Below, piece by piece: positions 1-8,055 of a stretch of DNA of 64,000 nucleotides. Source of the DNA: Dyadobacter beijingensis DSM 21582. GTDB lineage: Bacteria; Bacteroidota; Bacteroidia; Cytophagales; Spirosomataceae. Where the stretch lies: assembly GCF_000382205.1 (NCBI RefSeq), contig NZ_KB907789.1:1054001-1118000 (forward strand), written 5' to 3'. Position 1 is the stretch's first letter. Each line of letters starts with the position of its first letter. The notes under the pieces are model-generated. The model searched no databases and was not told where the DNA came from. It saw only the letters and a list, made by a program, of their open reading frames with translations. The position numbers were made by a program, and so were the translations under genes.

Positions 1-224
1 AAGTCTTTGTCCTTGATGGCCTCGATTCCGGACTTCACAAATTGGATAGGTTGCATAAAATTGTTGTAAAGCAGAATGGACGCCCCGGCTGACGCGAGCA
101 GAAAGATCTCCGAGACGATAAATAGCGCCTTGTTCTCAAAAAGCAGCTTGTAAACGAGCAATATCAGCACCAGGTGCAGGATCGTGATATAGGCAATGTA
201 TTTCGTCTTCGTGGATAACCTCAT
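1..224 (-). CDS. Sensor histidine kinase, N-terminal part (runs off the window)
   Basis: The first 74 residues are visible. They begin MRLSTKTKYIAYITILHLVL and contain two hydrophobic membrane helices (about residues 9-27 and 34-52) with almost no periplasmic loop, followed by a polar segment that resembles the start of a HAMP-like linker. The start codon overlaps the stop of the NtrC-type regulator upstream (ATGA, 221-224), so the two are probably translated together. Position next to a sigma-54 activator makes it the cognate sensor kinase; the catalytic part is outside the window, so this role is inferred from context and membrane topology only. Confidence 0.7.
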   Translation of the reverse strand, partial: MRLSTKTKYIAYITILHLVLILLVYKLLFENKALFIVSEIFLLASAGASILLYNNFMQPIQFVKSGIEAIKDKD

Positions 225-1594
225 GCCTCTTCCGAATCAAACGATATGCCGAATTTTTCCAACCGCCGGTACAATGCAAACCGCGTAATGCCGAGCGACC
301 TTGCTACTTTGCTCACCTTATTCTGGTGATGCTGCATGGCCCTTACAATCATCTGGTACTCCATTTCTTCGAGTGTAATGCTGCCCACTGCGGGCACGTT
401 CTTCTGCGTCGGCGCGGTATTCCCAGCATGCAGGTTACGCTGAAAATCCTCGATATCGAGCACATCATTATGCGCGAGCAGTACCGTTCGCTCCACGAGG
501 TTTTTGAGCTGGCGGATGTTACCCTGCAACGGCAGCGTTTTGAGCCATTTCAATGCGGCCGCGCTGATTTTTAGCTCCGGGCGGTTGTAAATTGCTTTCA
601 GGTTATCTGCAAAAAACGACGACAGTAATGGAATATCGTCCGGCCGCTCGCGCAATGCGGGCAGCTTAACGGTGATCAGGTTAATGCGGTAATACAAATC
701 TTCCCTGAATGTACCCTGCGCCACCATTTCTTCGAGGTTCCGGTTGGTAGCGCAAATCACCCGCACGTCCACCGTCCGGCTCTTACTGCTGCCCAGCGGC
801 TCGAATGTGCGCTCCTGCAACACGCGCAGCAATTTCACCTGGCTCGACAAGTCCAGCTCGCCGATCTCGTCGAGGAAGATCGTACCCCTGTGGGCCATTT
901 CAAAGCGGCCGGTACGGTCGGTTTTGGCGTCCGTAAAGGCGCCCCGCACGTGACCGAACAGCTCGCTCTCGAACAATGTCGAAGAAATCCCGCCCAGGTT
1001 TACCTTTACAAAAGGCCGCATTTTCCGGCGACTGTTGGAATGGATCGCCTCGGCGATCAGCTCCTTGCCTGTGCCGCTCTCGCCCGTAATGAGCACGGGG
1101 GCGTCGGTAGGTGCTACCCGGCCCGTCGTTTCCAGGATCGCGAGCAGCTTGGCATCCTCGCCGACGATATTTTCAAAATGATATTGCTGATCGAGCTTGC
1201 GGCGGCTTCCGGCCTGCTGGGCCGGTTTGGCCAGGTTCAATATCGTGCGGATCGACTGGACCAGGTAATCGTTCTGCCACGGCTTGGTCACGAAATCGGC
1301 CGCGCCCTCCTTCATTCCCCGCACGGCGAGGTCGATCGTCCCCCAGCCTGTGATCAATATCACCGGAATGGCCGCATTGTGCTTTTTAATGCGTTGCAGC
1401 AAATGCATGCCTTCCTTCCCCGACGTTTCGATCGAAAAATTGAGATCGAGCAGGATTAGTTCCGGCGTCGTGGTTTTCAGTATTTCAAAAGTTTCCTCCG
1501 GCGACCCTACCCCACGCACGTCGAATCCCTCCTTTTTTAAAAGAAGCATCAGCGAGGTACGGATAGCAAGGTCGTCGTCTACGATTAGGAGCAT
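221..1594 (-). CDS. Sigma-54-dependent response regulator, NtrC/AtoC type
   Basis: A 457-residue activator with the full three-domain layout. The receiver domain (1-115) has the acidic pocket D6-D8, phospho-acceptor D50, T82 and K104. The AAA+ domain (about 140-370) has Walker A GESGTGKE at 171-178, the sigma-54-contacting loop GAFTDA at 219-224 and Walker B IFLDEIGE near 239-246. A Fis-type helix-turn-helix closes the protein (about 410-450). It is the sixth gene of a minus-strand efflux operon, 125 bp after the last permease, and overlaps the sensor kinase gene by 4 bp. A candidate sigma-54 promoter in front of the operon (7937-7952) suggests it activates its own operon. Confidence 0.95.
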   Translation of the reverse strand: MLLIVDDDLAIRTSLMLLLKKEGFDVRGVGSPEETFEILKTTTPELILLDLNFSIETSGKEGMHLLQRIKKHNAAIPVILITGWGTIDLAVRGMKEGAADFVTKPWQNDYLVQSIRTILNLAKPAQQAGSRRKLDQQYHFENIVGEDAKLLAILETTGRVAPTDAPVLITGESGTGKELIAEAIHSNSRRKMRPFVKVNLGGISSTLFESELFGHVRGAFTDAKTDRTGRFEMAHRGTIFLDEIGELDLSSQVKLLRVLQERTFEPLGSSKSRTVDVRVICATNRNLEEMVAQGTFREDLYYRINLITVKLPALRERPDDIPLLSSFFADNLKAIYNRPELKISAAALKWLKTLPLQGNIRQLKNLVERTVLLAHNDVLDIEDFQRNLHAGNTAPTQKNVPAVGSITLEEMEYQMIVRAMQHHQNKVSKVARSLGITRFALYRRLEKFGISFDSEEA

Positions 1595-1630
1595 GCGATG
1601 CTGGTATGTTGAACGTTTGTGTTTTTGACG

Positions 1631-1714
1631 GCCGACAGCCGTCAGCCGTCAGCCATCAGCCATCAGCCGTCAGCGGTCGGCCATCAGCGGTCAGCTGTCG
1701 GCCGTCAGCCGTTA
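1631..1714. repeat. Tandem 7-bp repeat, twelve units of GCCGTCA type
   Basis: Twelve imperfect 7-bp units (GCCGTCA, GCCATCA, GCGGTCA and similar) lie head to tail between the second permease gene and the response regulator gene. On the transcribed strand the unit reads TGACGGC. The array sits just after the permease stop codon (1720-1722), so it is inside the presumed operon transcript but outside the genes. Shorter related arrays occur at 4298-4325 and, degenerate, around 4214-4245 and 5028-5045, all in spacers of the same operon. Confidence 0.85.
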
Positions 1715-1719
1715 GCCTC

Positions 1720-2886
1720 CTACTCCTCATGCAACGCAACAGCCGGATGTATTCTGGCCGCTTGCTTGCTGGGGAACCAGGCGCAAAGCGTTACAATGAT
1801 ATAAATTACTACGACGGCGGCAAAGATCGCTATCAGGTATATTTCCTTGTCGAGGTCAAAAACGTTCATCAGGGGGAACTGGATGGCGAAAATCAGGCCT
1901 ATCACGAGGCTGAATGTCGCGAGCACCCATATTTCGCCCAGGAACTGCGTCGTTACCTTCGCTTCGGTGGCGCCCATGGCGCGGCGCAGGCCTATTTCTC
2001 CCTTCCGTTTGGCAATATTCAGGTTCAGTACCCCGAACAGCCCCAGTGCCACGTTCGTCAGCAGGAAGCCGCTCACGATGAGGAATATCAGTACCGGCAC
2101 GAGTGTCAGGTTTTCCCGGTTTTTACGCGAATCTTTGAGATACCCTACTTCCACGCCCCAGCCGGGCAGCATCACCGCTACTTCCTTTACCAGCCTCGCT
2201 TCGAATGCCGCGTCGGTACCGGGTTTGGTCTTGATGAGGATATTCGAATTCCAGCGGTCACTTTTTTCCAGCATTTGAAACAATGCGGGATTATCGGACA
2301 TGTATTTTCCCTTGCCCTTAAACTTATCCACGATGCCCACGATTTTGTACATCGTCTTGTCATCGCGCTTCACGACCTTGTTCAGCCCCGATTCATTTTG
2401 AAACAACTTGTCCTCCATCACCTGGTTGATCACGACCGGGACGAACTTCCCGACCAGATCGCCCTCGGCGTACCAGCGGCCCTTTTTGAGCGGCAGGTCC
2501 AGCACATTGGCCAGCTCGGTATCGGTATAATAGAAATCCGCGCCCACATTCACCTTGTTATACTCGACCGAATTACCGATCTGGTTGGCCGAAAACGGCG
2601 TATTGCTGCTCATACGGCTCGCCGCGGTCACTTCGGGATAGGCCTTGACCCTTTGCAGGGCGCGTTGCAGTTTTGCGGCAATTTCCGTGGTATCCTGGTT
2701 GGAGGAGAGTTCGAGGTTCCATACATTCTCATACTGAAAACCGATGGGTTGCAGGTAATTTCGCAGGTTAAAAACAATGAGCGTCAGCACGCCGAAGAGG
2801 ACCATAAAAGCGGCCCACACCTCGATCATCAGCAGCGAATGCGTGCCTTTTTTATTCCATATCAATTTAAAAAGATGTTGCAGCAT
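1720..2886 (-). CDS. ABC transporter permease, MacB/FtsX type
   Basis: A 388-residue permease. A membrane helix at about residues 25-45 is followed by a periplasmic MacB-type core domain and three C-terminal helices of the FtsX fold, with the conserved coupling-helix signature KRKGEIGLRRAMGATEAKV at about 290-310. It lies 54 bp downstream of a second permease of the same family and shares one ATPase gene with it, so the two probably form a heterodimeric membrane part of a MacB-like, adaptor-linked exporter. The substrate cannot be read from the sequence; related exporters move lipoproteins, peptides or antibiotics. Confidence 0.88.
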   Translation of the reverse strand: MLQHLFKLIWNKKGTHSLLMIEVWAAFMVLFGVLTLIVFNLRNYLQPIGFQYENVWNLELSSNQDTTEIAAKLQRALQRVKAYPEVTAASRMSSNTPFSANQIGNSVEYNKVNVGADFYYTDTELANVLDLPLKKGRWYAEGDLVGKFVPVVINQVMEDKLFQNESGLNKVVKRDDKTMYKIVGIVDKFKGKGKYMSDNPALFQMLEKSDRWNSNILIKTKPGTDAAFEARLVKEVAVMLPGWGVEVGYLKDSRKNRENLTLVPVLIFLIVSGFLLTNVALGLFGVLNLNIAKRKGEIGLRRAMGATEAKVTTQFLGEIWVLATFSLVIGLIFAIQFPLMNVFDLDKEIYLIAIFAAVVVIYIIVTLCAWFPSKQAARIHPAVALHEE

Positions 2887-2940
2887 GGAATTTCGTTTTG
2901 AATGAGTGAATAACTGAATGCAGGGTGGCGCCTTTGTTCA

Positions 2941-4185
2941 TCATACTTTGAGCGCCTCCGCGATTTTCAAACGGGACATCCGGAAGGCCGGCAGCACGCC
3001 CGACAGCAGCCCGAAAACGAGGCAAACCACGACGCTGACCAGGAACACGGACACATTGATCGTCAGGTCGGCATAGGCGATCCAGCCGCTCGCGTTGATA
3101 AAATGGATCACCACCCATGTCAGCACCAATGCAAATGCGCCGCCGATGAACGTGATGAAGATGTTTTCAATGATAAACTGCCATAACAATGCCCTCGAAG
3201 GTGCCCCGAATGCCTTCCGCACCCCTATTTCCGATGCCCTTTCAAGAATGCGGCTCACATTCACATTCACCAGGTTCACGGCGGGTAATCCCATGATCAT
3301 GAGCAGCACCAGGCCCACGATCGCGTAAAGCGCCACCCGGTCCTTATCACTGCGGGTAAACGTGTTCAGAAAATGATCGAAATAAGTATCGGCCTTCACT
3401 ACCAGCACGCTCATTCGCTGGCTGTCGGGAATCTCCGACTTCGGGATACGGGCAATATGGCTATCGAATTCCGCCTGGACGGCCGGCAGATCAGACGCTT
3501 TTCTGGCCAGTACAATGGCGACGAATCTCCCGCGTAAGCCCTTCTCCTCATAATTGCTTTTGGGAGCCGTGTAGGGGAAGTAAACGTCCGAATAAGTGTA
3601 CACACGCGTCGGCGGACTGCCCTTCACGACGCCTATCACGCGGTAATTGATGTTTTCGATGTCGATCGTCTTCCCTACCACCGTGGCGTGGTCGCTTCCG
3701 AAATATTGGTCGCGCAGCGCGTCGGTGATCACCGCCACGTGGTCGGCATTTCGGATGTTGGTATCATCGTAGGGCTTGCCTTCGAGGAATTCGAAGTTAG
3801 TTACCGACCAGAATTCCACGTCGGTATACTTGGTGTTCAGCTTGATGCGCTTGCCATTCACATAGGCATTCGAAAAGCCGAAATTGTTCATAACCGCGAC
3901 GCGCTCGGCGGTTTTGAGCGTTTTGGCGTATTTCTTCAAGAAGTCGAAAGAAGCCGGCCCCGACGACATCGACGTGTTCGCCGAATCGGTTTGCATAATG
4001 GTGGCAATATACAACGAGCGATCGCGGTTGGTTTCCGGGTAGTGCGCCCCGAAAAGATGGTCGATAAAAGACGCCACCACCATCAGCACCGTCAGCGTCA
4101 GCGTGATGCCGAACAGGGTGATAAAAGTATAGAAAGGATGCCGCAGCAAGACTTTCCAGGCGATTTTGATATAGTTCGTGAGCAT
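2941..4185 (-). CDS. ABC transporter permease, MacB/FtsX type
   Basis: A 414-residue permease starting MLTNYIKIAWKVLLRHPFYT, the usual N-terminus of Bacteroidota FtsX permeases. An upstream in-frame ATG at 4293 would add 36 residues of poor, repeat-derived sequence, so the ATG at 4185 is preferred. One N-terminal helix (about 18-40), a periplasmic domain and three C-terminal helices are visible, with the coupling motif ERASEIGVRKAFGA before the second helix. It follows the ATPase gene with a 144-bp spacer that carries 7-bp repeats, and precedes the second permease gene. Confidence 0.88.
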   Translation of the reverse strand: MLTNYIKIAWKVLLRHPFYTFITLFGITLTLTVLMVVASFIDHLFGAHYPETNRDRSLYIATIMQTDSANTSMSSGPASFDFLKKYAKTLKTAERVAVMNNFGFSNAYVNGKRIKLNTKYTDVEFWSVTNFEFLEGKPYDDTNIRNADHVAVITDALRDQYFGSDHATVVGKTIDIENINYRVIGVVKGSPPTRVYTYSDVYFPYTAPKSNYEEKGLRGRFVAIVLARKASDLPAVQAEFDSHIARIPKSEIPDSQRMSVLVVKADTYFDHFLNTFTRSDKDRVALYAIVGLVLLMIMGLPAVNLVNVNVSRILERASEIGVRKAFGAPSRALLWQFIIENIFITFIGGAFALVLTWVVIHFINASGWIAYADLTINVSVFLVSVVVCLVFGLLSGVLPAFRMSRLKIAEALKV

Positions 4186-4297
4186 GACGTTAATGTTTAA
4201 TGTAGTAGCGATTGGGGAGGTTGTCCGCCGGCGACCGACCGCGGACCGCCGATTACTTATGGTTCCTGTGATGATAGCCACCGGCTGTCGCATGTTT

Positions 4298-4325
4298 GCA
4301 GTCGGCAGTCGGCAGTCAGCCGTCG
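4298..4325. repeat. Short 7-bp repeat array, four units
   Basis: Four units (GCAGTCG twice, GCAGTCA, GCCGTCG) lie directly downstream of the ATPase stop codon, in the same relative position as the longer array at 1631-1714. A degenerate stretch rich in CCG and GACC follows at about 4214-4245. Confidence 0.7.
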
Positions 4326-4329
4326 CCCC

Positions 4330-4992
4330 CTAACTAACCTGCGTTCCGTCGAACAGCCTTACCAGCCGGTCGGTTTTTTTGGCCATCGCTTCGTCGTGGG
4401 TTACCATGACGATCGTGGCGCCGTCGGTGTTCAGCTTTTGTAGAATGCCCAGGATTTCGTTGCCCATGGCACTGTCAAGGTTGCCCGTCGGCTCATCTGC
4501 GAGGATGATTTCCGGCTTGCCGACGATGGCCCGCGCGATGGCCACGCGCTGCTTCTGTCCGCCCGATAATTGCTTTGGAAAATGCTTCATCCGGTTGCTC
4601 AATCCTACCTTTTCCAGTGCCTCCTGCGCGAGCTCCCGGCGCTGCTTCGCGGAAGTATTCCTGTAAAGCAGCGGAATTTCGACGTTATCTATCACCGATA
4701 GATCATTGATCAGGTGAAAGCTCTGGAAAATGAAGCCCAGCTTGCGGTTGCGCAATTCGGCCAGGTGCTTGTCGGTATAACGCTCTACCGGGCTGCCGTC
4801 AATCTCGATCTGTCCCTTCGACGGCGCGTCGAGCAGCCCGATAATGTTCAGCAATGTACTTTTCCCACAGCCCGACGGCCCCATGATCGAAACGAATTCC
4901 CCCTTCCTCACATCGAGGTTGATGTTGTTGAGGGCCAATGTTTCAATCGAACTCGTACGGTAAACTTTTTCGATGTTTTGTAATTTGATCAT
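4330..4992 (-). CDS. ABC transporter ATP-binding protein, MacB/LolD type
   Basis: A 220-residue ATPase of the MacB/LolD/FtsE class. It shows Walker A GPSGCGKS (38-45), Q-loop near Q90, signature LSGGQKQR (142-149), Walker B IILADEPT (162-169) and the switch histidine H199. It powers the two FtsX permeases encoded immediately downstream; in the MacB family the ATPase drives a mechanotransmission cycle that pushes substrate from the periplasm through the TolC channel. A 190-bp spacer separates it from the TolC gene. The ATPase is a separate protein, unlike Escherichia coli MacB where ATPase and permease are fused. Confidence 0.95.
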   Translation of the reverse strand: MIKLQNIEKVYRTSSIETLALNNINLDVRKGEFVSIMGPSGCGKSTLLNIIGLLDAPSKGQIEIDGSPVERYTDKHLAELRNRKLGFIFQSFHLINDLSVIDNVEIPLLYRNTSAKQRRELAQEALEKVGLSNRMKHFPKQLSGGQKQRVAIARAIVGKPEIILADEPTGNLDSAMGNEILGILQKLNTDGATIVMVTHDEAMAKKTDRLVRLFDGTQVS

Positions 4993-5182
4993 GGCACGTT
5001 GCTTGTATGTTGGATGTTTGTTTTTATGACCGCCGAACGGCTGTCTGTTACGGTGGCGTTTTGCGATCTGTTTTAGATGTCTTTTGTGTTTAACTCAAAT
5101 TCAAAATCAATAAAAATGATCCCGAAGCGGCGCTTCGTGTCAACGATTCCCTATCGGCGCACCCAGAGTCGGTGGTCCGCGG

Positions 5183-6637
5183 TCAATAAGCAATTTTCCT
5201 CCCCCGCTCGAAATCATAAAGCGTCAGCAGCCGCAAACTGTAATACGCCTGCCAGTAATCGCGTAGTGCGAGGATGTAGTCCCGGCGGGCGATGTCTTTT
5301 TCCTGGGTGGCGATGCCGAGGTCGGTGACGCTGAGGTCGCTTAGGATGAACCGCTCCTTGGCGATCTGGTAGCGGTCGGCCGCGATGCCGTCTGCTACCT
5401 GCGTAAGTTTGACCTGCTTTTGGAGCATCTGCAAAAGGGTGACCTGTGTGAAAATTTCCTGCTCAAAGGTAAGCTTATCCTGCTCCACCGATTGCTGCGC
5501 AAATTCCCGGTTGGCCCGCGCCACTTCGGTCCGCGCCTTGTTGCGGCCCCAGGTGAGGATCGGCAAGGTCAGTTGCAGCTCCACAAACTCGCGGTCCTGC
5601 GGGCTCCGGTACACGTCGCGCGGGAGGTTACCCTGGTTGGAAAGCCCGAAGTTGGCATTCAGGGTTGCGTTAAGGCCGTTCGTTTTGCGGGCGTCATCCA
5701 CGTCACGTTCCGCTTCGAGCAGCCGTCGCCGGAATGCGACCGAGGCCGAGCGGTTGGCAAATGCCTCGTCGAGCGCCAGCTGCGGGTCTATCGCAAACTC
5801 CGCAGCTTCCACAGGAATGCCCAGTTCCAATGCCCGCTCGTCGCGGGAGCCCATGTACATTTTCAGCTTCAATGAGGCTACCGCCGCGCTCTGCTGGGCC
5901 GAAGCAAGGTCTTTCTGAGCGGTCAACAAGCCCATTTGCAGTTGCAAAAGGTCGTTCTGAGAGATTTTTCCCAGTTCCAGCTTATGCCCGGCAATTTTGA
6001 AAAGCGTATCATTATTGCTCCGGTTCTTCTCGGCGATCTGCAAATTTACCTGCGCCACCAGCAGGTCGAAATAGTAACCCGTAGCGTCCAATGCCACCTG
6101 TTCCAGCGACTGGATGTATTGCTGGTTACCCTCCTGGAATTTCAGCGGCGAAATCTTGCGGTCCCATTTCAGCGGGTTGAACTGGAAAAGCGGCTGTTTA
6201 ATGCCTATTTCAAACGGCACCCCGTTGTAGCGCGTCACATCCCGCTGAAAATCGTCGAAACGCTGCATTTGCTGCTGCACGTAAATGGTACCGCCCGTCA
6301 TGGCGATGCTCTGGCTGAGCGAAAGGTTCAGCATGGAGTTGTTGTTCGAAACCGGCTGGAATGAAACCGTACCGTCGGGCTGTATTACCTCGATGTACGA
6401 CCGGGTAAAGCCCGGTACCGTGCCGAGCAGGCTGAGCTGCGGCTTGTAATCGGCCAGGAACGAGCGGTATTGCCAGTAATTGGTCTTCTTTTGCGTGACC
6501 GCCTGTTTTGAAGAGATGGATTGCTCACGCGCCTGCTGCACCACTTCTTCGAGCGTGAGCTTGCGTACCTGCGCGGAAACCGTACGCGCGAGCAGGAGGA
6601 TGAAAACAAGGGTAAAGAGCTTTCTCATAATGGTCAT
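5183..6637 (-). CDS. TolC-family outer membrane efflux protein
   Basis: A 484-residue exit duct with an N-terminal signal peptide (about residues 1-22, ending TVSAQ) and two outer membrane efflux (OEP) repeats rich in long amphipathic helices, as expected for the alpha-barrel of TolC. The start ATG overlaps the stop of the adaptor gene upstream (ATGA, 6634-6637); a second ATG three codons on (6628) is also possible. It sits between the adaptor and the ATPase gene in one operon and should form the outer membrane end of the tripartite exporter. Confidence 0.93.
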   Translation of the reverse strand: MTIMRKLFTLVFILLLARTVSAQVRKLTLEEVVQQAREQSISSKQAVTQKKTNYWQYRSFLADYKPQLSLLGTVPGFTRSYIEVIQPDGTVSFQPVSNNNSMLNLSLSQSIAMTGGTIYVQQQMQRFDDFQRDVTRYNGVPFEIGIKQPLFQFNPLKWDRKISPLKFQEGNQQYIQSLEQVALDATGYYFDLLVAQVNLQIAEKNRSNNDTLFKIAGHKLELGKISQNDLLQLQMGLLTAQKDLASAQQSAAVASLKLKMYMGSRDERALELGIPVEAAEFAIDPQLALDEAFANRSASVAFRRRLLEAERDVDDARKTNGLNATLNANFGLSNQGNLPRDVYRSPQDREFVELQLTLPILTWGRNKARTEVARANREFAQQSVEQDKLTFEQEIFTQVTLLQMLQKQVKLTQVADGIAADRYQIAKERFILSDLSVTDLGIATQEKDIARRDYILALRDYWQAYYSLRLLTLYDFERGRKIAY

Positions 6638-7878
6638 TGAATGGTCAGCTCTTCGAGGTGTTCGTAATCGTTCATATTGATCAGTATGACCTTCTCACCC
6701 TGTTTCAGGCCGCTTTTGATCTCTACATAATCAAAGTTCGACAGCCCGGTTTCGATCGGCCGGCGGCGCGCGGTGCCGTTTTCCAGCACATACACATATT
6801 GCTTACGCTTGCCTGTGAACGCCGGCCCATTGGCCACCCGGAGCGTTTTTGCGCTTCTGCTCGTCACCACGTACACCTCCACCTTCATATTCGGCCGCAG
6901 CGATTCATTTTTGGCATTATCGAGTTGAATGGTAAAGCCGATAACGCCGTCCTTCACGGCCGGTTTCACCTGCGTGATCACCCCGCGCAGCTGCGTCTCG
7001 TTGATTTTCACAATGGCCGAAAGCCCTGCCTTTACCTGGTCGGCGTATACGTCGGAGCAGCTGCCTTCCACCCTGAAACTCCCCAGATCGGCCACTTTCG
7101 CCAGCATTTCGCCTTCGTTGACCGATGAACCGATATTCTCGTTCACCCAGGTAAGTACGCCGGGCCGGTCGGCGATAATGTCGGCCATTTTGAGCTTATG
7201 CTGTAATTCCTGCAAGTTTTTACCCTCGATCTGCGCGCCGAGCTCGGTTTCGCGCAGGCTGGCGCCCATCGATTGGCGGTTGTAAGTCAGGTCGTTTTCG
7301 AGCTGCTTCTTTTCCAGTTCAGCTATTTTCAATGCATTTTCCGCCCGGGTAATGTCCTCTACTGTCCCGCCGCCTACTTTCTGCAAGCGTTTGGCATCTT
7401 CAAAATCCGCTTTCAGCTTATTGATATTCAACGACTTGATCTTATCATTGATCTCGGCATCGTACAGGTTCTTGTTCAGTTTCATGCGCAGCTGGTCGAT
7501 CCCGTTCTTTTTCAATTCCAGCTGGTCCTTGTAGCGCTCGAATTCAATTTCGGTCAATGATTTATCGAGCTCCACGATGGGCTGGCCCGGCTTCACGCGG
7601 GTTCCGGGTGTGAGCAGGATGCGCTTGATACTTGCGCGGATGGGGCTGGTAAAAATCTGTTCGTAAGCCGGGATGATCTCGCCGGAGGCAGTGAGCGTGT
7701 TCTCGACGTCGCCGGTCTCCACGGTTCCCGTTCTTACGCGGGCCTTTTCGAGCGTACTGGAAAGCGATTGTTTGAAAAAATAAAAGAGCACTGCCAGCGT
7801 CGCCACGGCCGCGCCGATGACGAGCCATCGACGGTTCCTGCTTTGCTTGACATATTCCGGCGCAATTTCCCGATCCAT
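6634..7878 (-). CDS. HlyD/MacA-family periplasmic adaptor protein
   Basis: A 414-residue membrane fusion protein. A single N-terminal membrane helix (about residues 19-37) is followed by a biotinyl-lipoyl half-motif (about 55-100, including LTPGTRVKPGQPIVELD), a long predicted coiled-coil hairpin (about 105-215), the second lipoyl half and beta-barrel domains. It links the inner membrane ABC transporter with TolC. First gene of the operon; the ATGA overlap with tolC points to translational coupling. A candidate sigma-54 promoter lies about 60 bp upstream. Confidence 0.93.
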   Translation of the reverse strand: MDREIAPEYVKQSRNRRWLVIGAAVATLAVLFYFFKQSLSSTLEKARVRTGTVETGDVENTLTASGEIIPAYEQIFTSPIRASIKRILLTPGTRVKPGQPIVELDKSLTEIEFERYKDQLELKKNGIDQLRMKLNKNLYDAEINDKIKSLNINKLKADFEDAKRLQKVGGGTVEDITRAENALKIAELEKKQLENDLTYNRQSMGASLRETELGAQIEGKNLQELQHKLKMADIIADRPGVLTWVNENIGSSVNEGEMLAKVADLGSFRVEGSCSDVYADQVKAGLSAIVKINETQLRGVITQVKPAVKDGVIGFTIQLDNAKNESLRPNMKVEVYVVTSRSAKTLRVANGPAFTGKRKQYVYVLENGTARRRPIETGLSNFDYVEIKSGLKQGEKVILINMNDYEHLEELTIQ

Positions 7879-7936
7879 GTGGGTTGGTTGGAGGTTTTCT
7901 GGTGAAAAAATTCATGGCTAATACCCATTCATTTAT

Positions 7937-7952
7937 CCGAAATCCGTGCCAA
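7937..7952 (-). promoter_or_regulatory. Candidate sigma-54 promoter of the efflux operon
   Basis: On the minus strand the sequence TTGGCACGGATTTCGG matches the -24 element of sigma-54 promoters exactly (TGGCACG) and keeps the 10-bp GG-to-G[C/G] spacing, but the -12 element is TCGGA instead of TTGCA. Predicted transcription would begin about 45 bp before the adaptor start codon. The operon itself encodes a sigma-54 activator, which strengthens the call. The weak -12 element is the main doubt. Confidence 0.5.
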
Positions 7953-7994
7953 TACATAACTAACTACAAATCAAATATTTACACCCAATTATAA

Positions 7995-8023
7995 AAACAA
8001 AAAACCGTGCGATAACGCACGGT
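7995..8023 (-). terminator. Intrinsic terminator of the gene at 8056-9342
   Basis: A perfect 8-bp stem (ACCGTGCG / CGCACGGT, 8004-8023) with an ATAA loop is followed on the minus strand by a run of T interrupted once (8003-7995). It lies 33 bp after the stop codon of the upstream minus-strand gene and separates it from the efflux operon. Confidence 0.8.
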
Positions 8024-8055
8024 CGGTGTGATTTCAAACACTGTTAACTTTTCGT

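Noticed and set aside
1631..1714. 7-bp array considered as a CRISPR
   Set aside because: Units are only 7 bp and directly adjacent without spacers; no cas genes nearby.
1606..2901. 431-codon plus-strand frame opposite the permease gene
   Set aside because: It lies antisense to a clear FtsX permease, its start is inside the 7-bp repeat and the sequence has no domain; high GC at third positions keeps the frame open.
3601..4293. ATG at 4293 as start of the first permease
   Set aside because: The extra 36 residues come from repeat sequence; the family N-terminus starts at 4185.
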